This document shows, in pieces, positions 1-7,302 of a DNA stretch of 43,903 bases. Below the pieces are notes generated by a model that saw only the letters and a list, made by a program, of their open reading frames with translations, had not been told where the DNA came from and ran no database searches. The stretch is from Burkholderia aenigmatica (GTDB taxonomy: Bacteria; Pseudomonadota; Gammaproteobacteria; Burkholderiales; Burkholderiaceae). Position 1 is the stretch's first letter, and each line of letters opens with the position of its first letter. Made by a program: the position numbers and the translations under genes. Location of the stretch: NCBI RefSeq assembly GCF_902499175.1, contig NZ_CABVQC010000075.1, positions 1 to 43,903 on the forward strand, in the 5' to 3' direction.

Positions 1-679
1 GGGCCCGCGCGCGGGGCGCGGCGGCCGGCGGCTGCATGCCCGAACCGAGCAGCGCGCGGACATGGCGGTGCAGCACGTCGCGGTCGATCGGCGGCAGGCC
101 GCCGCGCGCGCTTTGCCACAGTTTCGCGGTCGCGAGCGGCAGCATCACCAGCGCGATGATCGAGTGGAACAGGAACGCGGGTTCGAGCGCTGGGTTCAGC
201 GTACCGGCCTGCTGCGCGCCGCGGATGCGTTCGGCGAAGCGTCCGACGTGTTCGAGCGGAATGCGGCGGACCATCCGCTCGCGCAGCAGCCCGCCTTCAT
301 GGATGATCTCGCGCAGCCAGATCGACGGCAGCCACGGCATGCGGTGCGTGACGTCGAAGAAGCGGTCGACGAGTTCGGCGACGAGCGCGAACGGGTCGTT
401 TTCGATCTGCGGCTCGGTCGGTCGCCACACGAACGCGATGGCCTGCGCGAGCCGTTCCTCGACGATCGCGTCGAGCAACTGCTCGCGATTCGTGAAGTAG
501 TAGTGAACCATCGCCGACGTGACGCCGGCGGCGGCGGCGATTTGTGCGACGGTCGTCGCGGCGATGCCGCGCTCGGCGAACAGCTGCATCGCGACGTCGA
601 GCATGTGGTCGCGCAGGTCGAAATCGTCGACCGACGGGCGGCGCCCGCGCGGCCTGGCGACGGTGGATTTCGCGTTCAT
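1..679 (-). CDS. TetR/AcrR-family transcriptional regulator (3' end cut by window edge)
   Basis: The minus-strand frame opens at ATG 677-679 and stays open for 226 codons to the window edge, so the C-terminus is missing. After an Arg-rich start (PRGRRP), residues about 20-65 form a TetR helix-turn-helix: 'AATTVAQIAAAAGVTSAMVH' followed by the usual 'YYF' and 'REQLLDAI'. The rest is a helical ligand-binding domain. Members of this family are dimeric repressors that leave DNA when a small molecule binds. No clear Shine-Dalgarno sequence precedes the ATG. An AT-rich imperfect dyad lies 13-32 bases upstream (692-711) and could be its own operator. The target gene is unknown and may lie left of the window. 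Confidence 0.9.
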   Translation of the reverse strand, partial: MNAKSTVARPRGRRPSVDDFDLRDHMLDVAMQLFAERGIAATTVAQIAAAAGVTSAMVHYYFTNREQLLDAIVEERLAQAIAFVWRPTEPQIENDPFALVAELVDRFFDVTHRMPWLPSIWLREIIHEGGLLRERMVRRIPLEHVGRFAERIRGAQQAGTLNPALEPAFLFHSIIALVMLPLATAKLWQSARGGLPPIDRDVLHRHVRALLGSGMQPPAAAPRARA

Positions 680-691
680 GAAATCGACGCT

Positions 692-711
692 AATTGATGA
701 GTTAGTTAATT
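692..711. promoter_or_regulatory. Candidate TetR autoregulatory operator (imperfect dyad)
   Basis: AATTGATGAG and TTAGTTAATT form an imperfect inverted repeat: 6 of 10 positions match, including the outer four. It is an AT-rich island in GC-rich DNA just upstream of the TetR start codon, where a self-repressing TetR protein would bind. The role is inferred from position and symmetry. Confidence 0.4.
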
Positions 712-871
712 TCAAGGAGGGGTTTTCGCTGCCATTGACCTGGATCAGGTGCGGCTCGAATCGCGGCGCGGACGGGCGTGGTGTCGCGACGGTCGTGCAC
801 CGCAACGCGGCGTTCGAATGAAGGAAGCGGCTACGGAACAAGCAACGCGCGCGAACGCAGCTGTCGCGCGC

Positions 872-1317
872 TCAGGCCGCGCGCCGGTTGCCCTTGACGA
901 TCCACTCGCTGAACGTCGGGTCTGCCAGCGCGCGACGCGGTGCGGCTGCCACCGGGGCCAACGAAGCTTCGTCGGAACGCCGAGGGGACTGTTCGATCGT
1001 TTCCCGCGGGCTGTGCCCGAATTCGGCCTTGAAAGACTGGCTGAAGTGCTTGTCGCTGGCGAATCCGTAGCGCCATGCGAGATCCGCGATGCGGGTTCGC
1101 GGGCGGGCCGGATCCGCGAGCATGTTCCGGATCCGCACGAGCCGGGTGCGCTGCACGAGCTTCATCACGCCGCCGTCCGGCTGGAACAGCCGGTACAGCT
1201 TCGGGCGCGACACGCCGATCGCCTTGCAGATCGCGTCCGGACACAGACCGGGGTCGGTCAGGTGTTGCTCGATGTAGCTTCGGGCGCGCTCCCGCAGCGC
1301 GGCGTAGCGTACGTCAT
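872..1317 (-). pseudogene. AraC-type HTH regulator disrupted by a 5-bp tandem duplication
   Basis: An ATG at 1315-1317 is preceded at good spacing by AAGGA, which overlaps the stop codon of the upstream AhpD-like gene, as in a translationally coupled pair. Read from this ATG, the frame hits a stop after 19 codons. The sequence after the start contains TACGC twice in tandem (plus strand GCGTA at 1302-1306 and 1307-1311). Removing one copy gives MTYAALRERARSYIEQHL joined in frame to an otherwise intact AraC DNA-binding domain, 146 residues in total. That domain carries 'CPDAICKAIGVSRPKLYRLF' as the first helix-turn-helix and 'RIADLAWRYGFASDKHFSQS' as the second. The only standard start in the open frame is a GTG at 1211-1213, inside the first HTH, so a normal product is unlikely. 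A sequencing error or reversible slippage cannot be excluded. Confidence 0.75.
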
Positions 1318-1327
1318 CGTCGTGTCC

Positions 1328-1765
1328 TTACTCGGGCATCTTGCGGAACGCGATTGCGAAACGGTTCCACGAGTTGATCGTCGCGATCAGCATCGACAGG
1401 TCGAACAGTTCCTCGTCGGTGAAGTGCGGCTTCACGGCTTCCCAGACGGCGTCGGGCACGTGATTGCTGGCGACCAGCGTCAGCGCCTCGGTCCATTCCA
1501 GCGCTGCGCGTTCGCGCTCGGTGAAGAACGGCGTCTCGCGCCACGTGACGACGGTGGCCAGGCGGCGGTCGGTTTCGCCACCCTTGCGCGCGTCGGTCGT
1601 GTGCATGTCGACGCAGAACGCGCAGCCGTTGATCTGGGACGCACGCAGGCGGACGAGTTCGGCGAGCGGCTTCTCGATCGAGCACTTCGCGAGGAATTCC
1701 TCGGCGTTGCGCATCACCTTGATCGCATTCGGGCTGGCGGCATAGAAGTTCAGGCGCGGTTGCAT
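1328..1765 (-). CDS. Carboxymuconolactone decarboxylase / AhpD-like peroxidase family protein
   Basis: This 145-residue protein carries the AhpD core CxxC-x3-H: C48, C51 and H55 in 'INGCAFCVDMHTTDARK'. In AhpD-type proteins this motif gives thiol-dependent peroxide or alkylhydroperoxide reduction. Related carboxymuconolactone decarboxylases share the fold but usually lack the Cys pair, so a redox role is favoured. ATG 1763-1765 was chosen because AAGGAC lies a few bases upstream and homology-like sequence begins there; the frame is open further upstream without a ribosome site. The MocR gene lies 94 bp upstream on the same strand and the broken AraC gene overlaps the 3' end, suggesting a MocR-AhpD-AraC transcript. 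The substrate is unknown. Confidence 0.88.
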   Translation of the reverse strand: MQPRLNFYAASPNAIKVMRNAEEFLAKCSIEKPLAELVRLRASQINGCAFCVDMHTTDARKGGETDRRLATVVTWRETPFFTERERAALEWTEALTLVASNHVPDAVWEAVKPHFTDEELFDLSMLIATINSWNRFAIAFRKMPE

Positions 1766-1859
1766 GGCAGGTCCTTGTTCGGTGGGAGCGCACGGTGGCG
1801 CGACAGGACCCACTTTAAGATGCGTGCTGGCCTGCTTAAATCACCAATTTCCGGGAAAT

Positions 1860-3344
1860 TCAGGTAACCAGTGCCGAGCCGGCGAGGTTGCCCGAACCCA
1901 GCACGTCGGCCAGCTTCGCGAGCGCCGTGTCGATGCGCAGCGCGTCGATCCCGCCATAGCCGAACAGCAGCCCCGCCCGGACCGGCACGCCGACGTGGAA
2001 CGCCGAGATGCCGTACAGGCCGATGTCCTGCGCGCGGGCCGCGCGGACCAGCGCCGCTTCGTCGGGCCCCGGTTTCAGGTAGGCGGCGAGGTGGATGCCG
2101 GCCGTCGGCACGATCGCGTCGAACCACGGCGCGAGTTCGCCGCGCAGATGCGCGATCAGCATCTTGCGGCGCGCATCGTAGTGCTTCTGCACGCGCTTCA
2201 GGTGCCGTGCGAAATCGCCTTCGAGCATGAAGCGCGCAAGCGCCGCCTGCGTCAGCGTGCAGGTATGCCAGTCGACGATCTGCTTCGCCTTGGCCAGCGC
2301 GCCGCGCAGTGCGCGCGGCGGAATTGCGTAGCCGATTCGCAGTTCGGGAAAGATCGTCTTCGAGAACGTGCCGACATACGCGACGAGGCCCGTGCGGTCG
2401 AGGCTCTTCAGCGATTCCACCGGCCGGCCCTCGAAGCGGATCTCGCCGTCGTAATCGTCCTCGATGATCACCGCGCGGCGGCGCTGCGCCCATTCGAGCA
2501 GCGCGACGCGCCGGTCCAGCGTCATGGGCATCCCCAGCGGGAACTGATGCGACGGCGTCACGTAAACGAGGCGCGCGTCGTCGGGCAGCCGTTCCGTGAC
2601 GAGGCCGTGCGCGTCGACCGGCACGCCGATCACCGTCGCGCCGAGCGACGCGAACGCGGCGCGCGCGGGCGGATAGCCGGGATCCTCTACCGCGACCACG
2701 TCACCGGGCCGCACGACGACACGGGCAATCAGGTCGAGCGCCTGTTGCGCGCCTTGCGTGACGAGCACGTCGTCCCAGCCGCACGCAACCGCGCGGCTGA
2801 ACGCGACGTAGCGCGCGATCGCGCCGCGCAACTGCGGATCGCCGGCCGGGTCGTGGTACTGGGCGGGGCCGCGCATCTGCTGGCGCAGCGCGTGATGCAG
2901 GCAGCGCCGCCACGCGTCGAACGGGAACAGCGCCTTGTCGGTCACGCCGCCGCGGAAGTCGAAGCCGGGCGAATCCTGCGGCGTGGGCATCGCGAGCGCG
3001 TCGGGCAGCTCGTCCCACAGCGCGCGCGCATCGACCGCGTCGACGCGCGGCGTGTCCTCGACGAGCGACGGCGCCGACATGGCCGCGGCTTGCGGCACGC
3101 GCGCGAGGCCGTCGGCGACGAACGTGCCGTCGCCCGCGCGCGTATTCAGGTAGCCCTCCGCGACGAGACGCTCGAACGCGTCGAGCGTCGTCTTGCGCGA
3201 GACGCCGAGCTGTTTCGCGAGGTCGCGCGTCGACGGCAACCGTGCGCCGCCGGTGAGCCGCCCGTCGACGATCGCGGTGCGCAGTTGCCGGAAGATTTGC
3301 CCCGTCAGGTCGTGACGGCCTTCGATGCGGATGGCGATGTCCAT
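1860..3344 (-). CDS. MocR/PdxR-type regulator (GntR HTH fused to PLP aminotransferase-like domain)
   Basis: The protein has 494 residues, the usual MocR size. Residues about 10-78 are a GntR winged helix ('LPSTRDLAKQLGVSRKTTLD'). From about 130 onward is a fold-type I aminotransferase domain with 'EDDYDGEIRF' near 295-304 and the PLP lysine K329 in 'GTFSKTIFPELRIGY'. Such proteins usually sense pyridoxal phosphate or an amine ligand and control a neighbouring gene rather than transaminate. ATG 3342-3344 is preceded by GAGGTAA. The gene precedes the AhpD-like gene on the same strand and is divergent from the LysR gene. A short inverted repeat at 3375-3390 in the shared upstream region is a possible binding site. 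Regulation of the AhpD-like gene is a guess from proximity. Confidence 0.92.
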   Translation of the reverse strand: MDIAIRIEGRHDLTGQIFRQLRTAIVDGRLTGGARLPSTRDLAKQLGVSRKTTLDAFERLVAEGYLNTRAGDGTFVADGLARVPQAAAMSAPSLVEDTPRVDAVDARALWDELPDALAMPTPQDSPGFDFRGGVTDKALFPFDAWRRCLHHALRQQMRGPAQYHDPAGDPQLRGAIARYVAFSRAVACGWDDVLVTQGAQQALDLIARVVVRPGDVVAVEDPGYPPARAAFASLGATVIGVPVDAHGLVTERLPDDARLVYVTPSHQFPLGMPMTLDRRVALLEWAQRRRAVIIEDDYDGEIRFEGRPVESLKSLDRTGLVAYVGTFSKTIFPELRIGYAIPPRALRGALAKAKQIVDWHTCTLTQAALARFMLEGDFARHLKRVQKHYDARRKMLIAHLRGELAPWFDAIVPTAGIHLAAYLKPGPDEAALVRAARAQDIGLYGISAFHVGVPVRAGLLFGYGGIDALRIDTALAKLADVLGSGNLAGSALVT

Positions 3345-3374
3345 CGCGGTGGTTACCTCGATTGCCGTGATTTC

Positions 3375-3390
3375 GTATGGTCCAGCATAC
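3375..3390. promoter_or_regulatory. Inverted repeat upstream of the MocR gene
   Basis: GTATG-GTCCAG-CATAC is a 5-bp perfect dyad around a 6-bp core, 31 bases upstream of the MocR start codon. It is a candidate autoregulatory site. The remaining MocR/LysR intergenic DNA shows no clear promoter. Confidence 0.35.
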
Positions 3391-3600
3391 CGGAAGTCGA
3401 ACGCCGCAGCGGGGTGCGGGCTGCATGGCGGCTGGGCGGGACGCCTGTACGGGGCGCCCACGGGCAAAGAAGCAGGGGCGTCCGGCCGAACGACCGGGCG
3501 GCGCAACCTGGCGACCGGCATCCGCTGCCCGCGTCGCCGGATTGGACCTCGGCTGGCCGCTGCCTTACGATCCACGACAACCCCACACCGGAGCGAGCCC

Positions 3601-4518
3601 ATGCTGTCCGAAGACGAACTTGCGCTGCTCGACGCGATCCGTGCCACCGGCAGCCTGTCGCGCGCGGCGGCGCGGCTCGGCAAGGCGCCGTCGACGGTGT
3701 CGCACGCGGCGCGCCAGCTCGAAACGCGCTTCGACGCGCTGCTGTTCGACCGGCGCGGCTACCGGCTGCAGCTCACGCCGGCCGGACAGTTGCTGACCGA
3801 CGAGGCGGCACGGCTGGCGCTGGACGTCGCGCGGCTGACGCAGCGCGTGCGGCAGGTCGCGAGCGGCTGGGAAGACCGGCTGTGGATCGTCAGCGACGAG
3901 GTGCTGGAGTTCGACACGCTGCTGCCGGTCGTCCGCGCGTTCGATGCGCTCGACTCGGGCGTGTCGTTGCGTTTCACGCACGAAGTGCTCGGCGGCACCT
4001 GGGAAGCGCTGCGCGACGGCCGCGCGGACCTGGTGATCGGCGCGACCAACGAGCCGCCGGCGATCCCCGGCTTCAAGTGGTTCGAGCTGGGCGCGATGGA
4101 GTGGGTGTTCGCGGTGTCGCCACGCCATCCGCTGGCCGCCGCGAGCGGCGCGCTGACGCGGGACGCGATCGGCGCGCACCGCGCGGTCGTCGTCGCCGAC
4201 TCGTCGCGGCGTGTGGCGGGCCGTGCGTATGGCCTGCTCGGCGGGCAAGCCGTGCTCGCGGTGCCGTCGATGCGCGCGAAGATCCTCGCGCAGCGCGACG
4301 GGCTCGGCGTCGGCTGGGTGCCGCGCCGGCGCGTGGCGTCGTTGCTCGCGCGTGGCGAACTCGTGGAAAAACCGACGGCCGATCCGCGCGAGCCGAACCT
4401 GCTGTATGTCGCGTGGCACGGCGACCGGGACGGCCGCGCGCTGCAATGGTGGCTCGAGCAATTGCGCGAACCGCGGCTCGCGCAGCGCCTGCTCGACGGC
4501 ATCGACGTGGCGGGCTGA
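3601..4518 (+). CDS. LysR-type transcriptional regulator
   Basis: The 305-residue length is typical of LysR proteins. Residues 1-60 contain the winged HTH 'GSLSRAAARLGKAPSTVSHA' followed by 'QLETRFDALLFDRRGYRLQLTPAG'. Residues from about 90 form the two-lobed effector-binding domain, with 'GRADLVIGATNEPP' and 'GLGVGWVPRR' as recognisable segments. ATG 3601 has GGAGCGA just upstream. The gene is divergent from the MocR gene and lies 151 bp upstream of an SDR gene on the same strand. It may control the SDR, although LysR proteins more often control a divergent gene. The inducer is unknown. Confidence 0.92.
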   Translation: MLSEDELALLDAIRATGSLSRAAARLGKAPSTVSHAARQLETRFDALLFDRRGYRLQLTPAGQLLTDEAARLALDVARLTQRVRQVASGWEDRLWIVSDEVLEFDTLLPVVRAFDALDSGVSLRFTHEVLGGTWEALRDGRADLVIGATNEPPAIPGFKWFELGAMEWVFAVSPRHPLAAASGALTRDAIGAHRAVVVADSSRRVAGRAYGLLGGQAVLAVPSMRAKILAQRDGLGVGWVPRRRVASLLARGELVEKPTADPREPNLLYVAWHGDRDGRALQWWLEQLREPRLAQRLLDGIDVAG

Positions 4519-4669
4519 CGCGGCGCGGAACGGCACGGGCCAATCGAACCGGCCCGCCCAAACACGTTCGACGATTTCGCACATGTTCGTCGCACACGTC
4601 GTACGGCAAGGCCGGGCGCCGCGCGCATCCTGTGTTCACGGTCAACTCACCGGTTCACAGGAGAACATC

Positions 4670-5419
4670 ATGCAACGCTTCGAAGGAAAGACGGTCCTCG
4701 TCACGGGTGGTAACAGCGGCATCGGCCTGGCGGCCGCCAAGGCATTCGCGGCCGAAGGCGCGCGCGTCATCATCACCGGGCGCGATGCGCAGACGCTCGA
4801 GGCCGCGCGGCAAACGCTCGGCGCAGGTGCGCTCGCGATCCGCAACGAGGCCGGCAGCGTCGCGTCGGCCCGCGCGCTGGCCGATGCGGTCGCGTCGGCG
4901 GGGGCGCGGCTCGACGCCGTGTTCATCAACGCGGGCGTCGCGAAACTCGCCCCGTTCGCCGACAGCGACGAGGCCATGTGGGATCTCGTGTTCAACACCA
5001 ATGTGAAGGGCGCGTATTTCCAGATCCAGTCGCTGGTGCCGCTGCTGAACCGCGGCGCATCGATCGTGATCAACGGCTCGATCAACGCGCACATCGGGAT
5101 GCCCGGCTCGTCGGTGTACGCGGCCAGCAAGGCGGCCGTCAATTCGTTTGCGAAGACGCTGTCGGCGGAACTGCTGCCGAACGGCGTGCGCGTGAACGTC
5201 GTGAGCCCCGGGCCCGTGCAGACGCCGCTCTACGGCAAGCTCGGGCTCGATGCGGCCACGCTCGACGAAACGGCCGACAAGATCAAGGGCCTCGTGCCGG
5301 TCGGCCGTTTCGGTACGCCGGATGAAATCGCGTCGACGGTGCTGCACCTGAGCGCGCCGGAATCCGCGTTCATCGTCGGCGCGGAGATCATCGCGTCGGG
5401 CGGGATGGGGCTGCTCTGA
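4670..5419 (+). CDS. Short-chain dehydrogenase/reductase, classical SDR
   Basis: The 249 residues match a classical SDR. The Rossmann nucleotide motif is TGGNSGIG (residues 12-19), the NAG motif is 'INAGVAKLAPF', and the active site is S in 'INGSINAHIG' plus the Y-x3-K of 'SSVYAASKAAVN'. The tail 'SPGPVQTPLYGKLG' and 'IIASGGMGLL' is typical. It would act as a cytoplasmic NAD(P)-dependent oxidoreductase; the substrate cannot be read from sequence. ATG 4670 is preceded by CAGGAGAACATC, a strong ribosome site. It lies downstream of the LysR gene in the same direction and converges on the fructanase gene, with no clear terminator between them. Confidence 0.93.
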   Translation: MQRFEGKTVLVTGGNSGIGLAAAKAFAAEGARVIITGRDAQTLEAARQTLGAGALAIRNEAGSVASARALADAVASAGARLDAVFINAGVAKLAPFADSDEAMWDLVFNTNVKGAYFQIQSLVPLLNRGASIVINGSINAHIGMPGSSVYAASKAAVNSFAKTLSAELLPNGVRVNVVSPGPVQTPLYGKLGLDAATLDETADKIKGLVPVGRFGTPDEIASTVLHLSAPESAFIVGAEIIASGGMGLL

Positions 5420-5515
5420 GCGATGGGGCCCCGGCGGGGGCTGCAACCGATCGGCGTCATGCCGGGCGGACAGCCCTCGTCACATGCAGGGCCGATGGCC
5501 GTCCGCACAGCGCAT

Positions 5516-7153
5516 CTATCGCGCCACACAGGCGCCATGCCTGTCGCCGCCGGCTTCGAGCTGCGTCACCGTGAGCCCGGAGAACGTCGCGCGGCCTTGC
5601 TCGGCAAACACAGCGACGCGATCCGCGTCGACTGGCGGGAAGATCAGGTCGGTGAGCGCCACGCGGCCGCCGTTCGCGAACACTTCGACCGAGCCGCGAT
5701 CGACGACGATCTCGAGCCGCAACTGCCCATGATCGAGCGGCAGGTTCACGATGTGCTCGCGGCTGAACGTGTCGGCGAAACGGGTTTCGCCGGACATCGA
5801 ACGATCGAGCGTCAGCGTGCGCTTCGCCGTGTCGTACACGATCCGGGTGCCGACCGAGCCATCCGCCGACCGCCGGACGATCAGGCCCGCACGTGCCGCG
5901 TGCTGCGGCGCGATCGTGACCGTGATGCGCTGGACGACGCCGCGCGTCGCGGCCGACAGCGCGCGTGTCGTGGAGTCGACCGTGAGGTCGCCTTCGTGTA
6001 CGGCAGGTCTGCCGTCCGCCCATGCATCGAATGCGGCGGCCGGTGCGACGACGAGCGTCGGTTCGCCGTCGATCGTTTTCAGCGACAGTTCGCGCGGCAG
6101 GGTTGTCGCGCCGCGCCACGGCGTGGTCGGCACTTTCGCCGCGTAGTCCCAGTTGCTCATCCACGCGATCGCGACCGGCCGTGAGCCGGGCGCGCCCGAA
6201 AAGGTGCCGGCTGCGTAGAAGTCCGCGCCATGGTCGACCCAGCGGAATTGCGCGGGGTCGGAGCCGGCGGCTGCGACGCGATCCGGCGTAAACGTGCGGC
6301 CGTCGAAGTTGCCGACGAAGTACATGGCGCCGGAGCCGCCGGCGATCGACCACGGGTTGACATTGACGATCATGACCCACCGGGTGCGTGCGGGGTCGCC
6401 GTCGAGCGGCAGCGGCACGAGGTCGGGCATTTCCCACAGCGTGCCGTCGTGCGGCACGCCCGGCCGCGTGAAGTCGCTCAGGAAATTCCAGTGGATCAGG
6501 TCGTCGGAACGATAGAGCTTCACGACGTGCGCGTCGGCGACGATCGTCGTCATCAGCCAGTAGCCGCCCGGCGCATACCACGACACTTTCGGATCGCGAA
6601 ATTGCTTCGATTCCGGATCGAGCGTCAGCACCGGATTGTGTGCGTACGGCTGCCAGGTCGTGCCTTGATCGAGGCTGTACGCGAGCGACTGCGCCTGGGT
6701 GCCCGACGCGTGGCCGGAGCCCGGTTTGTACACGCTCGTATAAAGCGCGACGAGCGGCGTTTGGCCCGGCTTGCCCAGGCCGGACGTATTGAGCGTGTCG
6801 GCGACGATCGAGCCGGAGAAAATTTCCTCCGTCGCGTTCGCGCGCATCGCGACCGGCTGCTCGCGCCAATGAACAAGATCGGTGCTCGTCGCATGGCCCC
6901 AGGACATGTTGCCCCATTCGTTGCCGAGCGGATTGTATTGATAGAACAGGTGATAGCGGCCGTTGTCGTAGACGAGCCCGTTCGGATCGTTCATCCAGTT
7001 GCGCTGCGGCGTGTAGTGAAGCGCGGGCCGCCATTGCGGCGTGTCGTTGCCGGCCGGTGCGTGGCAAGGTGCGGCGGCGACCTGGGTGCAGGCCACGCAG
7101 GCGAGTAGCAACCGGGCGAGCCGGACGGAAAAGCGGAAAGACGTCGATATCAT
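5516..7153 (-). CDS. Exported GH32 beta-fructosidase (levanase/inulinase-like)
   Basis: The 545-residue protein starts with an N-terminal export signal (basic 'SVRLAR', hydrophobic 'LLLACVACTQVAAA'). Cleavage after AAA or lipidation at an LLAC-like box are both possible. The GH32 catalytic triad is present: the nucleophile D56 in 'WMNDPNG', the stabiliser Asp in 'FRDPKVSWY', and the acid/base Glu in 'LWEMPDLVPL'. A C-terminal beta-sandwich follows ('VEVFANGG', 'VAVFAEQG'). The enzyme would release fructose from levan, inulin or sucrose outside the cytoplasm. It sits just downstream of the levansucrase on the same strand, so one module makes and degrades fructan. A terminator hairpin in the gap may limit readthrough. 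ATG 7151-7153 was chosen because the export signal begins there and GGAG lies upstream; an upstream in-frame ATG at 7258 adds residues without a recognisable signal. Confidence 0.92.
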   Translation of the reverse strand: MISTSFRFSVRLARLLLACVACTQVAAAPCHAPAGNDTPQWRPALHYTPQRNWMNDPNGLVYDNGRYHLFYQYNPLGNEWGNMSWGHATSTDLVHWREQPVAMRANATEEIFSGSIVADTLNTSGLGKPGQTPLVALYTSVYKPGSGHASGTQAQSLAYSLDQGTTWQPYAHNPVLTLDPESKQFRDPKVSWYAPGGYWLMTTIVADAHVVKLYRSDDLIHWNFLSDFTRPGVPHDGTLWEMPDLVPLPLDGDPARTRWVMIVNVNPWSIAGGSGAMYFVGNFDGRTFTPDRVAAAGSDPAQFRWVDHGADFYAAGTFSGAPGSRPVAIAWMSNWDYAAKVPTTPWRGATTLPRELSLKTIDGEPTLVVAPAAAFDAWADGRPAVHEGDLTVDSTTRALSAATRGVVQRITVTIAPQHAARAGLIVRRSADGSVGTRIVYDTAKRTLTLDRSMSGETRFADTFSREHIVNLPLDHGQLRLEIVVDRGSVEVFANGGRVALTDLIFPPVDADRVAVFAEQGRATFSGLTVTQLEAGGDRHGACVAR

Positions 7154-7231
7154 GCGGGGGGCCGTACTCCGCCATGCAAAGCGGGAAAGGAGGGCGCATG
7201 CCGCTTTCAGCCGTGGCGTGCGCAATGGATG

Positions 7232-7275
7232 AAAAAAGAGGAGGCGCGCACGCGACACGCGCGATATGCGCCTCC
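7232..7275 (-). terminator. Rho-independent terminator between levansucrase and fructanase genes
   Basis: On the minus strand, GGAGGCGC (7268-7275) pairs with GCGCCTCC (7240-7247), with further GC pairing inside, followed by TCTTTTTT (7232-7239). It lies 28 bases after the levansucrase stop codon and 79 bases before the fructanase start. It should end most levansucrase transcripts, leaving the fructanase on readthrough or its own promoter. Confidence 0.75.
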
Positions 7276-7302
7276 CGAACCCCGGGCCTTTAACAGCGCT
7301 CG

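Noticed and set aside
718..760. TPP riboswitch-like 3' half (ACCTGATCCAGGTCAATGGCAGCG) on the minus strand ahead of the TetR gene
   Set aside because: The 5' half with CTGAGA is absent within the next 120 bases, and the downstream gene is not a thiamine gene. The match is probably chance.
1211..1213. GTG as the real start of the AraC fragment
   Set aside because: It would remove the first half of the HTH, and no ribosome site precedes it.
1764..5006. Long plus-strand open frame (1080 codons)
   Set aside because: It crosses the MocR, LysR and SDR genes in other frames and has no recognisable domain.
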